A stretch of DNA of 11,878 nt from Actinomortierella ambigua (Eukaryota; Mortierellomycota; Mortierellomycetes; Mortierellales; Mortierellaceae), in the NCBI GenBank assembly GCA_016098155.1, contig JAAAJB010000813.1:1-11878 (forward strand), read 5' to 3'. The notes under the pieces were generated by a model. That model saw nothing but the letters and a program-made list of their open reading frames with translations, had not been told where the DNA came from and searched no databases. Positions 1-8,471 of this stretch are shown here, one piece after another. A program made the position numbers and the translations under genes. Position 1 is the stretch's first letter; every line of letters begins with the position of its first letter.

Positions 1-1423
1 TGCTTGCTGACAGCGTGCGTATGGATCGTGGACAATGTGATCCTACGCCGCCTCTGTCTGGGGTAGAGTGTGGCCCTGGCATGGAGATCGCCTTGAATTA
101 GCATTCAGGGTCGTCTTGAGCATAGCACTTGTCGGCCCGAGCCTCTTGCCGGCTGTCTCGAGTTCGGATTGCCTGTGGGGGCCTAGAGTAATAGGACAGG
201 GGGGTATCGGCTCAGAGCCACTTTCTTGGACCAGACTGACTACCCATTGTTTTCTTCCTTTCTTTTCCTTTTGTTTAGATTGCGAGCATCTCAAGATCTT
301 TTTTAGTCAACCTTTTGAAATAAACATTTTTATAAGCTCATTACTTGCTTTTTCCGATGCAAAATTTCTTCTTCCTTTCAACAATAAACACTCTTGCCAT
401 CTTCGTTGATGCCCTTTGCCATAGGAGATGGAATCGTAAACGATGATGACCACGCACGAAAATGCCATGGTGGTTAGGTTTAGCATTCTTTATCTCATTC
501 TTATGGTTGTTGTTGGTTGTCGTTGCACCGCCGCCAGCACACTTCAAACGGGTCTACTCTCGCCTCAACTAACTGACGAGCAGGTCAGACACCCCACATT
601 TTATTTTAACGAATGAGTGCGCTGGAGAAGGAGTAGAAGCATGATGTATCATTTTTCTACTTGTTATACTCTGACAGCAGGCAAGACCTTTACTCGTGCC
701 CTCTGCTTGTTCACGCGCTGGCCACACAACTGTTGTCGGAAGATGTTAGCCGCAAGACCATCGTCAAGTCTCGTGTTAAAGCCACAGCAGCTTGTAGAAC
801 TGTGAGAGCGGATGGGTTAGGGAGAGTGGGGCTCAGAGCTGTCATTGGTGCACATGTGATTGAGCTGCAGCAACACCCTGCCTCGCTAGGTGGTCATCGC
901 GGGCCTGTTGAAGGTACCGGACATGGGGGACCAGCGACCCGATTGGACCCCCCCCCACATTGCGGAGGCTTCGTCGGTCAAGCATGGTGTGGTCGGTCAG
1001 TTTGAGCTCTGTCAGGTTTAAGGTGGAGGATACTATGCTTTCGTACTTTCGGCATTCTGCCACTTCTTCCTGTTCGTTTTTTTGGCGATCTTCTCATGAG
1101 TAGTCCTTTGTTCTGTTTTATTTTATTCCCTTTCAGTCCCCACTCTCCTCTGATACTTGACAACTCCTACGCCTCCCCCTCGCCTTTGTAGTCGTAGCCT
1201 TCTTTTCGCTCTGTTTATCGTTATTCTTGTATATATTATTTCTCCAGAGGAGATAGAAGGATGTCCAGGGCATCGGTCCAGAGCCTGGCTAAGTCAGTTG
1301 CTCGGGGGTGGAGCGGTAGTTCGCTAGCGGTTGAGTCTGGTATACTCCGGCGTGCTCGTACTTAGCCCATAATTTTTTTTCGTATCGGGTACGTACCATA
1401 TTGGTTATTTACTGTTGTAGTCT
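1..1423. other. Gene-poor stretch, no supported gene
   Basis: I see no gene here on either strand. Open frames are short, overlap one another in several frames, and none carries a recognisable domain. Many of them begin only at TTG, GTG or CTG, not ATG. The stretch has a C9 run near 948-957 and a T8 run near 1373-1380. On the minus strand, the left end is the 3' flank of the transposase relic described next. I searched for the element's terminal inverted repeats and could not identify them by eye. Confidence 0.5.
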
Positions 1424-1770
1424 TCATGTTGGTACGATCTTTGAGTCATGGTAGAAAACAATATCCTCAATGGCATCATGTCCAAGACGAGTACGTTTCT
1501 TTGAATGACATGTCCTCGGTAACTAAACAGGCGCTCACTCCTCGCCGACGACACTTGAACGGAGAGGCACACTCCTTGCGAGACGAGCAAGCGTAGGATA
1601 CTCCTGACGATGTGCCTTCCACCACTGCAAGACATCCCGAATCGAATACGTCAGCCGAAGTACCGATCCATTTCTGGTACTCCATGCGCTTCCGAAGTCG
1701 CGCGATCTACATATCCTTGATTCTGGCTGCCCTTGCTTGCATTTTCGTCGTCGTCGCCTTTGCCATCGCT
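1424..1770 (-). pseudogene. hAT-family transposase relic (C-terminal dimerisation region)
   Basis: This is the degraded end of a hAT transposase. Conserved pieces appear in the correct order but in different frames. An acidic linker (DGKGDDDEN, about 1742-1770) and EMDRYFG (to 1654) share one frame, which then meets an in-frame TGA at 1651-1653. DVLQWWKAHRQEYPTLARLA (from 1636) lies in a second frame. The hallmark SERLFS (1522-1539) is back in the first frame. KKRTRLG (1481-1501) and the tail ending IVFYHDSKIVPT, with its TGA at 1424-1426, lie in a third. The order D-x-L-x-WW, YPxLxxLA, SERxFS, then KxRxxL matches the hAT C-terminal dimerisation domain. At least three frame changes and one stop make it non-functional. 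The N-terminal zinc finger and catalytic core are not visible upstream, so it is also truncated. Confidence 0.8.
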
Positions 1771-2213
1771 TGAAGTGATGTGTAGTCTTGGCTAATTCTT
1801 TAGGCGAATTCGTGTCGCGATCTGTCATGTCTTTAGCCAATCAAAAACAAGCTTTAATCTGTAGAATGCTTGCAGCCACAACCCGAAGCCCGAAGGCCGC
1901 GTGTACACGGATTAATAACCCAACCTTTGAAGGATTAACAAATTCATGTCTACAATATTTCGGATGACGGCTCTAGGCAAGCATCCGGCTTGGACCTCAT
2001 TTTTAGTCCTAGAAAAGATCAAAACGGCTTCTCAGATCATGCGAAAACGGCTAAAATAAAAAGCGGCCAAGGAAGAAGTCTGAAACATAAGATGCAGGGC
2101 ATACAGCAATGACGAATGTCTAAGCCTACTTGTATACATGGTATGATAGTGCCAGCGCGGTTCTAATCGCCTTTTTTTTTTTACCTGTTCCTCTTCTTCC
2201 CCGACAGCCGTTG
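1771..2213. other. Intergenic stretch between transposase relic and secreted-protein gene
   Basis: No gene is visible. The right part is the upstream region of the secreted-protein gene and contains an 11-base T run (2172-2182) followed by a CT-rich tract. A nine-base direct repeat, aaaacggct, occurs twice about 23 bases apart near 2021-2052. More of the hAT element may once have lain in the left part, but I cannot recognise it. Confidence 0.45.
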
Positions 2214-2220
2214 TATATAA
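2214..2220 (+). promoter_or_regulatory. Candidate TATA box of the secreted-protein gene
   Basis: TATATAA (followed by AAG) lies about 103 bases before the ATG at 2323. A CT-rich tract with T runs and then a CAA-rich, G-poor leader follow it. This layout is typical of well-expressed fungal genes and supports both the start codon and the direction of the gene. Confidence 0.6.
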
Positions 2221-2322
2221 AAGTCAACAGACGGCTCCTAGACTTTGCTTTTTTTCACCAACATCCCTCTTTTATTTCCAATCTCCAAGCAACAACAACA
2301 ACAACCCCAAAAACTAGACACC

Positions 2323-2986
2323 ATGCACTTCCGTAGCATCGCCATCTTCCTCTGCCTCACCACGGCCGCCCTTTCCGCTCCGGTCTCGGAGAGCCAGGGT
2401 GTTGATCAAGACATTACCAAATCCTGCAAGCAATTCGGTTTGCAAAAGGGCTACATCCTGGAAGCGTTGTGTCAGGATGACGCTGGGACTTTCGCGTGGA
2501 CTGAATTTGCCATGGATGAAAAAGAAGCCGTCAAATGCGGCGTTGGTAAGGAGATTATGCGTTCTGATATAATATGAATAAGAGAGTGAATGAGTGAAGT
2601 TAAAAGAAGATGAAGACGAAAAAAAAAAGATTGCTAATGCCATTTTTTCCCCTCGATCATAGGTGCGGTCGTAATGGTCGAGGAGGATTGGGTGAAGTGT
2701 ACTGCCGACGCTTTATTTTGGATGCCTTTGTCTGCTGAGGCGGTTCTTCAAGTCGGACAGAATACTACAGACGGGGCTATTGCGGTTACTCGTACTGTTA
2801 ACTTTGGTAAGTTCACTCAGACAAGTCCATGATTCTTTACACTGCATCACAGTACTGACTGTAAACACATTTCTGTTTGCTAACAATGGTCCTTATTTTT
2901 TTTTTGTTCTTAATACTCTGTCTGAAGCCGAAATTGTCAAGAACGTTAATGGCCAACTGACCTTGGGCAAGAGCGTTAGTGTCTGA
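2323..2986 (+). CDS. Small secreted protein, cyanovirin-N homology (CVNH)-like, three exons
   Basis: The spliced protein has 141 residues. Exons are 2323-2545, 2663-2806 and 2928-2986; both introns are phase 1 (117 and 121 bases), with donors GTAAGG and GTAAGT, branch sites GCTAAT (2633) and GCTAAC (2879), and AG acceptors. The ATG sits in a good context (CACC before it). A signal peptide is clear: MHFRS, then a hydrophobic run ending LSA, with cleavage expected after residue 19. The mature part has cysteines at 35, 50, 72 and 87 and one NTT glycosylation site at 108. Spacing 35-50-87 is close to Cys8-22-58 of cyanovirin-N, and the ending VNFAEIVKNVNGQLTLG matches the CVNH pattern of a strand followed by I-x-N-x-G-x-L. 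The partner of the fourth CVNH cysteine is missing (Val near 102-105), and Cys72 is extra. A secreted sugar-binding protein is inferred; the family call is by pattern only. The secretion and exon calls are firmer. Confidence 0.8.
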
Positions 2987-3013
2987 TCAACCTCTGTCGA
3001 GAACGTTAATGGC
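2936..3013 (+). repeat. 18-base direct repeat, 60 bases apart, spanning the stop of the CVNH-like gene
   Basis: An 18-base segment in the last exon (2936-2953) recurs with one difference at 2996-3013, just past the TGA stop at 2984-2986. The offset is exactly 60 bases, so both copies lie in the same reading frame. The copied segment encodes the N-V-N-G turn of the last CVNH strand. Only the core of the 60-base unit is still alike. Confidence 0.8.
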
Positions 3014-3664
3014 ACACTATCTATATAGAGCATGAAGAAGAGCAAACATGCACGAAATCCTCTGCTGCTACGTAGTATAGAAATTTCCACGCCATTTGAA
3101 CAAAGAATACTATATTTTTTGTCCCTTTAGTTTACTTGTGCCGACGCCTTGATAGGTCCCCTTTTCGACGCGATGTAAAGCGCATGTATGGCCATGGAGT
3201 TGCCTGCTTTCGATAGACCTTGACCCTCCCTTAGTGCCTTTGATAACGTGGGCGGGGGGGGGAGTGGGAATACCTTCTTACTGCTTCAAGCACTGATCCA
3301 GTTTCTCATCCCTTCACCGTGATCTCCCAAAATGAGCTGCCCTGCTTCATTTTTTCATTTTTTTTTTGGGTCTCACCAACCAATACCTTGAGAATTGGAG
3401 CTGTGTGACATGGTAGAGCACAAAAAGTACAGGCTCCGTACGATATGCCCATTTTTGGCTATGAGGCTAAATTCATTTAAAGTCATCCATTGCGCATCCT
3501 TGGAGTTTGGACAGCGCTTGGACCATGTTAAGTACAGTAGGGGCGACCTTTTCCTCTTACTAGCTTCTTTTGGAATGTACTAATATATGTCACAGAGTTC
3601 TAGAGGACTCATGGGGGATGTATGTGTGTGGGGGAGGGGGAGGAAGGAAGGAATTGAAGGGTCT
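2987..3664. other. Convergent intergenic region between the CVNH-like gene and the copper chaperone gene
   Basis: Both flanking genes point into this region, so it should hold two 3' untranslated regions. The left end contains the duplicated segment described separately. A G8 run lies near 3249-3256 and T-rich runs near 3350-3368. On the minus strand, the 3' flank of the chaperone gene is strongly pyrimidine-rich with CA and CT tracts (about 3610-3655). I see no further gene. Confidence 0.5.
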
Positions 3665-3964
3665 TTAATTTTCTGCAGCCTTGGCGGGTTTGCCAGTCTT
3701 TTGGATGGCAATGAAGATCTCTTGCTCGGAAAGAGTAGCAGAATCGACGGTGACGGATTGGTTCTCGAGAGAGATATCAAAGCTATCGACACCGTCCAGC
3801 TTTTTCAGAACCCGAGTGATGGCACCAGAGCATCTGCCACAGGACATGGTAACTTCATACTTGTATTACTAGAAGAATTGGAATGTTGGTCAGAGAGAAG
3901 TTCACATGGAAAAAGAAGCGAATGGTCACAAGCATGGCCAATGGAGATGAGTACATATAGTCAT
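3665..3964 (-). CDS. Atx1-type copper chaperone (HMA domain), first exon uncertain
   Basis: The protein is a small cytosolic metal carrier of the heavy-metal-associated (HMA) domain type. In this family it takes Cu(I) and hands it to the secretory-pathway copper ATPase. The clear exon ends at TAA 3667-3665 and encodes 60 residues from ATG 3847-3845. The metal site is M-S-C-G-R-C, followed by the usual helix (CSGAITRVLKKLDGV) and the conserved QKTGK lysine loop near the C-terminus. The codons just before that ATG read Y-K-Y-E-V-T, which matches the family's first strand, but an in-frame TAA (3868-3866) precedes them. An upstream exon is therefore expected. A CT-rich leader ends at an ATG (3964-3962), with a donor GTACTC at 3954 and a CTGAC branch site near 3893. 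With that phase-1 donor, only the acceptor at 3853 keeps the frame, and it cuts into the first strand. The acceptor at 3860 would keep more of the strand but needs a phase-0 donor I cannot find. The family is sure; the N-terminus is not. Confidence 0.8.
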
Positions 3965-4729
3965 TGTGAAAAAGTAGAGAGAGAAGGAGAGATGTGTGTA
4001 ATGGGGAGTTTTGGTAGAGCGCAAAGAGGGTGCTACTACGAGACTTTTGATGTTGTTTTGGTCTGGGGGGGGGGGAGAAGTTGAAGAATGCCCAAATACA
4101 TGTATTTTGGTTTGTCGGTCACCAGTTACCCGATTTGGAAAGAGATGCTTTTTTTTACGGCCTCAAGAGAGGGTTTCATTCTTCGGCGCACACCCGTCTA
4201 ACGTGGTTAACCCGCTGCTGCGAGGTATGGACTAGCCTAACTACGGAGGTTCAAAAAGTGTCGCAAGTCGCCTGTTCTCACCAACCATACGACTAAATTG
4301 ATAAATATTAGAAATCATCGAAGGCCCCAGTCAGTTTATCGCAAAGGCGCCCATGCTTCTCTCTTGGTTCTCTCTCTTTGTCTCACCCTACAAATTAAAC
4401 AATATGTAGTGATCGCGTCACTCATATGCTCCCACGACAGGCTGCATTTCCTCCATATATATCTTCCTTTAAAAGACATGGACCGGGGGGTTTGGCCCTG
4501 CACGCCAAGAGAATAGCGCAGGAGAAGTCAGGTCGGAAAAGGCCTACATCGCGCACGCATTTTTTTGTTCTTAGTAACTCCAATTCGCAATTTTACAGGA
4601 CACCGGAAAATGATGAATGTGGCAAAGAGATCAATGGACTACAAGGCATCAAGGGCTCTCGGAAGAACAACTTTGGGAGAAAAGGATAACAAGGCCAAAA
4701 ATACATCATAGGGAATTGATCATAAAATT
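3965..4729. other. Intergenic region, no gene seen
   Basis: The left part is the promoter side of the chaperone gene and contains an 11-base G run (4065-4075), which reads as a C run about 100 bases upstream of its candidate ATG. The right part is the 3' flank of the kinase gene. Open frames are short, lack recognisable domains and overlap each other in several frames. I see no RNA gene here. Confidence 0.5.
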
Positions 4730-4734
4730 TTATT
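4729..4734 (-). promoter_or_regulatory. AATAAA polyadenylation signal overlapping the kinase gene's stop codon
   Basis: The minus strand reads GAA TAA AAT, so the TAA stop (4732-4730) is part of a canonical AATAAA. It also sits within a 12-base perfect palindrome, ATAAAATTTTAT (4722-4733). The paralogue has the same arrangement. Confidence 0.5.
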
Positions 4735-7700
4735 CCATGTTCTTTTGAAGGGCTTTTAACCGGGCGTCCGCTTCCGAATGACACCATTCAACCGCCTTGC
4801 GGTACCATACAATTGCCTCCTCCACATTTTTCGCCACCCCAAGGCCTTTCTCATACATTCGACCAAGGTTGTACTGCGCCGCTGCATACCCTTTGTCAGC
4901 CCCGACGCGGTTCAGTACGAAAATATCTGAGAGATCATTGCTTGCATGTCGGCCAAGATAGGCAGGGCTAGTCAACCATAAGATGTGATCGTTTGCACTC
5001 TTCGCTTTTGCCTTCCGGAACAAACGAAGAGCCTTATCGCCATCAGGTTCCACTGCGATGCCAAGCTCATACATCGAGCCGAGGTTGAATAGCGAGTACT
5101 CGTAGTGCCGAGCAGCACTTCGACTATACCACTGGAGTGCCATGTGATCGCTCTGCTCAACCCCGATGCCCAGATCGTACAGATATCCAATATAGCTTTG
5201 AGCCGCCCCATCCCCTTGCTCAGCTGCTTTGGTGAACCACTTGAACGCTTCCATGCCGTTATGTTCGACCCCCTGGTCATCGACAAGTCCTCGACCATCC
5301 ATATACATCTCACCAAGGGACATCTGCGCCTTGACCTGACCTTGTTCAGCCGCCTTGGTGTACCACTTGAATGCTTCGATCTCGCTCTTCTCAACAACGC
5401 ACCCATTCTCATGCATCAAGCCAAGGTAGAATTGAGCAGCTCTGACCCCTTGTTCGGCCAACTTGGTGAACCACTGGATAATACTAGGGTTCAGATTAGA
5501 CAGCAAAACAAGCCGCTCAAGATATCCGTCTTGTGTTGCCATGGTGAACCACTTGACTACCTCGTCATCGTTCTGCTCAACTCCTCGTCCCTTCTCATGC
5601 ATCCAGCCAAGGTAGAACTGGGCTTCTTGAATGCCATATTCTGCTGCCTTGGTGAACCACTTGACTGCCTCATCATCATTCTGCTCAACTCCTCGTCCCT
5701 TCTCATACATCCAGCCAAGGTAGAATTGTGCTTTTCGAATGCCATGTCCTGCTGCCTTGGTGAACCACTTGAACATCTCGATGTCGCTCAGATGGATTTG
5801 TCGAATGCGGCCCCTCGTATGGTTATATGTTACTGGAAAAATCCCTTGCACAGACGCCTCGACATACCATCTGACCGCCTCTGAGTTGCTCTGTTCTACT
5901 CCTCGGCCCTCTTCATACATCAAGCCAAGTTCGAATCGTGCTGCCTGAATCCGCTGATCTGCCGCCCTAGTGAACCACTTGGCTGCCTCGATATCGCTCT
6001 GATCGACTCCATGCCCTCGATGGAACATCAGCCCAAGGCTGTATTGTGCTACACTATGCCCTTGCTCAGCGGCTTTTGTATACCACTTCATCGCATCAGA
6101 GGTGCTCTGTCCAGTTCCTTCTCCATTCTGGTACATCCAACCTAGATAGTCTTGCGAATCGGCGTCTCCTTGTTCTGCCGCCATGGTGAACCACTTGAAC
6201 GCCTTATCGTTGCTCTGCTCAACTCCTCGTCCTTCCTTAAACATATAGCCGAGCCTGCCTTGTGCTTTTAGGATCCCTAGCTCTGCTGCCTCGGTGCACC
6301 ATTTGACCGCCTCAGTTGTGCTCAGCTCAACCCATTCTCCATCATCGTAAATGCAGCCAAGTCGGTCTTGTGCAAGGACATTACCTCGCTCTGCTGCCAT
6401 GGTGTACCACTTGACTGCCTCGACCTTGCTCTTCTCAACACCATCCCCATTCTCATACATCACGCCAAAGTAGAATTGAGCAGCCTTGATCCTTTGTTCT
6501 GCCACCTTGGTGAGCCGTTGGACTTCCTCTGGCGTTGTATCAAGACGGATTGAGTCAGGCGAGTTTTCCTGTTCTGCTGCCTTGAAAAGCCACTGGACTG
6601 CCTCACTGCCGCTCTGCTCAACACCCCGCCCTTTCTGGTACATATAGTCAAAGTCGAACTGCGATTCCTGCGCCCTTTGCTCCACTGCCTTGGTGAGCCA
6701 CTTGTCTGCCTCAAATGCGCTCTGCTCCACACCTTGTCCTTTACTGTACATCGAACCAAGGCGGGTTTGTGAAGGAAGATTGCCTTGTTCTGCCGCCAGG
6801 GTGAGCCACTTGACCGCCTCGGCAACATTCCGCGTCAGTCCTTGTCCATCCCAGTACATCATTCCGAGATCGTATTGTGCATCCGAATTTCCATGTTGTG
6901 CTGCCATCATGAGCCACTTGAGTGCCTCCTCATCGCTTTGCTTCACATATCGACCAAGAGAGTACCATTGCCATAGCGTGTACTGGGCGTCTCCCTGTCC
7001 TTGACGAGCTGCGCTGTGGTACCATCTTGATGCCTCCTCTAGGTCACACCTGACACCTCTACCATACATGTACATGAAGCCAACCCGATATTGGGCCTCT
7101 GCACTGCCTCCATCCGCCGCTCGCAGATACCATGATGCAGCCTTCTCGTCGCTCATCTGGACACCTTGGCCTTGCTCGTACATCTTGGCAACACGGAGCT
7201 GTGCCATCACCGTGCCATGCGATGCCGCCATCCGATACCACCAGAAGGCGTCCTTGTCACTCTGGTCGACACTGTGGCCATGATCGTAGATCCATCCGAG
7301 AAACAGCTGTGCCTCGACACTTCCTTGCTCCGCCGCCTTGCACATGTATACCGCCACTTCATCGTCCGTCGATGGCAATCGACCAATAGGCAAGTCGGCG
7401 CTCTCATGGTGAATAGCCTTCGCTTCCGAAGCGCTCTGATGGCCGTTGTGTATTCCTCGCCGACTATCTGTCAGTTCCGACTGGTCGAAACTGAGGTCAA
7501 CAAAATTGCCATCATTGTCGGTACTTTCCTTGATTGATTCACCATGGATCTGGACTACCTCGCTTGCGTCTGGACGATGAGTAGGATCCTGGTGCCAGCA
7601 TCGTTCTGCCCACGAACGATAATCGGCTGGAGTGTCATCTGGAAATGTCTCGCGCTCGCCATGGCTAACGGCCAGAGCGACACAGGCATCGTTGTCCTGG

Positions 7701-8471
7701 TCATCGAATGGTCGCGTACAGTTGGCCGCCATCTCCCACATCACCACGCCGAGTGCGTACACATCCGACTTGGCCGTATACTCTGGCCTCTTGGCGAACA
7801 GGAGCTCAGGAGCAATCCATCGGAGTGTCCCTAGAAGATTGGCCCTTGACTGACTGCTGGTCCTCAACGATGCAAGAGTCATCGACTTGACCTTGGCCAG
7901 TCCAAAATCCGCCAGCTTGACCTCCATATGCCTGGTGAGGAGCACATTGGCACTCTTGAGGTCACGGTGAAGGATCCCCTCTTGGTGGATAAAGCCAAGA
8001 CCTTGAGCAATCTCGCTCGCGAGCCGTCTCTTGGTCGTCCAGTCATCGAGGGAGGGGTGGCTGTTGAGGATGGCCTGTTGGAGGCTCCCGCTCTCGGCAA
8101 GCTCCATGAGGAGGTAGGTGCGGCCGTGGTCTTCGTGTGTTCGGTAGAACTGGATGATATGGCGATGGCGAAGCGTCTGGAGGAACGAGATCTCGCTCTC
8201 GATGGACTGCTGCGCCAGCTCGGACTGGCTGAGGAAGAATGTCTTGACAGCGCAGGGCTGGTTTCCCCAATAAGCCTTGTACACTGAGCCATAGCCGCCC
8301 GATCCTAGTAGTTTTCCTAGGACGAGAAGAGAATGTTGGAGAGGAGCCTGAAAGCCGAGAGGGAGGGCGATGGTGAATACCAATTTTCGCACGCCTGCGC
8401 GCAGACGAACACTGTGCTAGCCTTGGTGCTCTCCATACCCTGAGTGAGGCTTGAGGCTGAACTAGATTCAT
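4730..8471 (-). CDS. TKL-type protein kinase fused to a long Sel1-repeat array
   Basis: The preferred model has two exons: 8471-8439 (11 codons from MNLVQPQ) and 8347-4730, joined over a 91-base intron (donor GTATGG, acceptor TTTCAG, phase 0), giving about 1216 residues. The long frame itself has no ATG before the catalytic core and begins after a TAG at 8419-8417, so an upstream exon is required. In spliced numbering, the kinase covers about 17-280: glycine loop GSGGYG (26-31), Lys46, Glu63, HRDLKSAN (138-145, catalytic Asp140), DFG (158-160), APE (190-192), Asp206 and Arg269. GTLRWIAPE and SDVYALGVVMWE point to the TKL group, and every catalytic residue is present. A polar linker (about 277-341) leads to about 25 Sel1 units of 36 residues, some degenerate, to the C-terminus. 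The solenoid probably binds partner proteins, as is known for Sel1 repeats. There is no signal peptide or membrane segment. The substrate is unknown. A start at 8436 with another donor is an alternative. Confidence 0.93.
5273..5293 (-). repeat. 18-base in-frame insertion inside a Sel1 unit, absent from the paralogue
   Basis: Between matching flanks (ttcgacccc and accatccatatac on the plus strand), this gene has 21 bases where the tandem paralogue has three. The result is six extra residues in the loop of one Sel1 unit (GRGLVDDQGVEHNGME against GKGVEPNGLE). The loop between the two helices tolerates such changes. Confidence 0.75.
5571..5786 (-). repeat. 108-base tandem duplication of one Sel1 unit
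   Basis: Two copies (5571-5678 and 5679-5786) lie exactly 108 bases, or 36 codons, apart. By hand count they differ at 7 of the first 94 positions, far more alike than other neighbouring repeats in the array. Both encode AQFYLGWM-x-EKGRGVEQNDDE. The tandem paralogue has only one unit at this place, so the duplication is specific to this gene or was lost in the other. Confidence 0.85.

Noticed and set aside
68..409. Plus-strand frame of 113 codons at the left end
   Set aside because: No domain, no promoter or splice context, and it overlaps frames of similar length on the other strand.
2314..2643. Minus-strand open frame over exon 1 of the secreted-protein gene
   Set aside because: The plus strand has a signal peptide, TATA box and consistent splice sites; the antisense product is low-complexity (F- and S-rich) and unrecognised.
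3587..4084. Plus-strand open frame of 165 codons over the copper chaperone gene
   Set aside because: It is antisense to a clear HMA domain, runs through G-rich simple sequence and shows no domain of its own.
5105..5884. Long plus-strand open frame of 259 codons inside the kinase-Sel1 gene
   Set aside because: It is antisense to clear Sel1 repeats and its own repetitive look simply mirrors the 108-base periodicity. Several similar frames in both Sel1 genes have the same cause.
8390..8392. GTG as the start codon of the kinase gene
   Set aside because: Fungal nuclear genes start at ATG, the GTG has no support, and an in-phase upstream exon with good splice signals exists.
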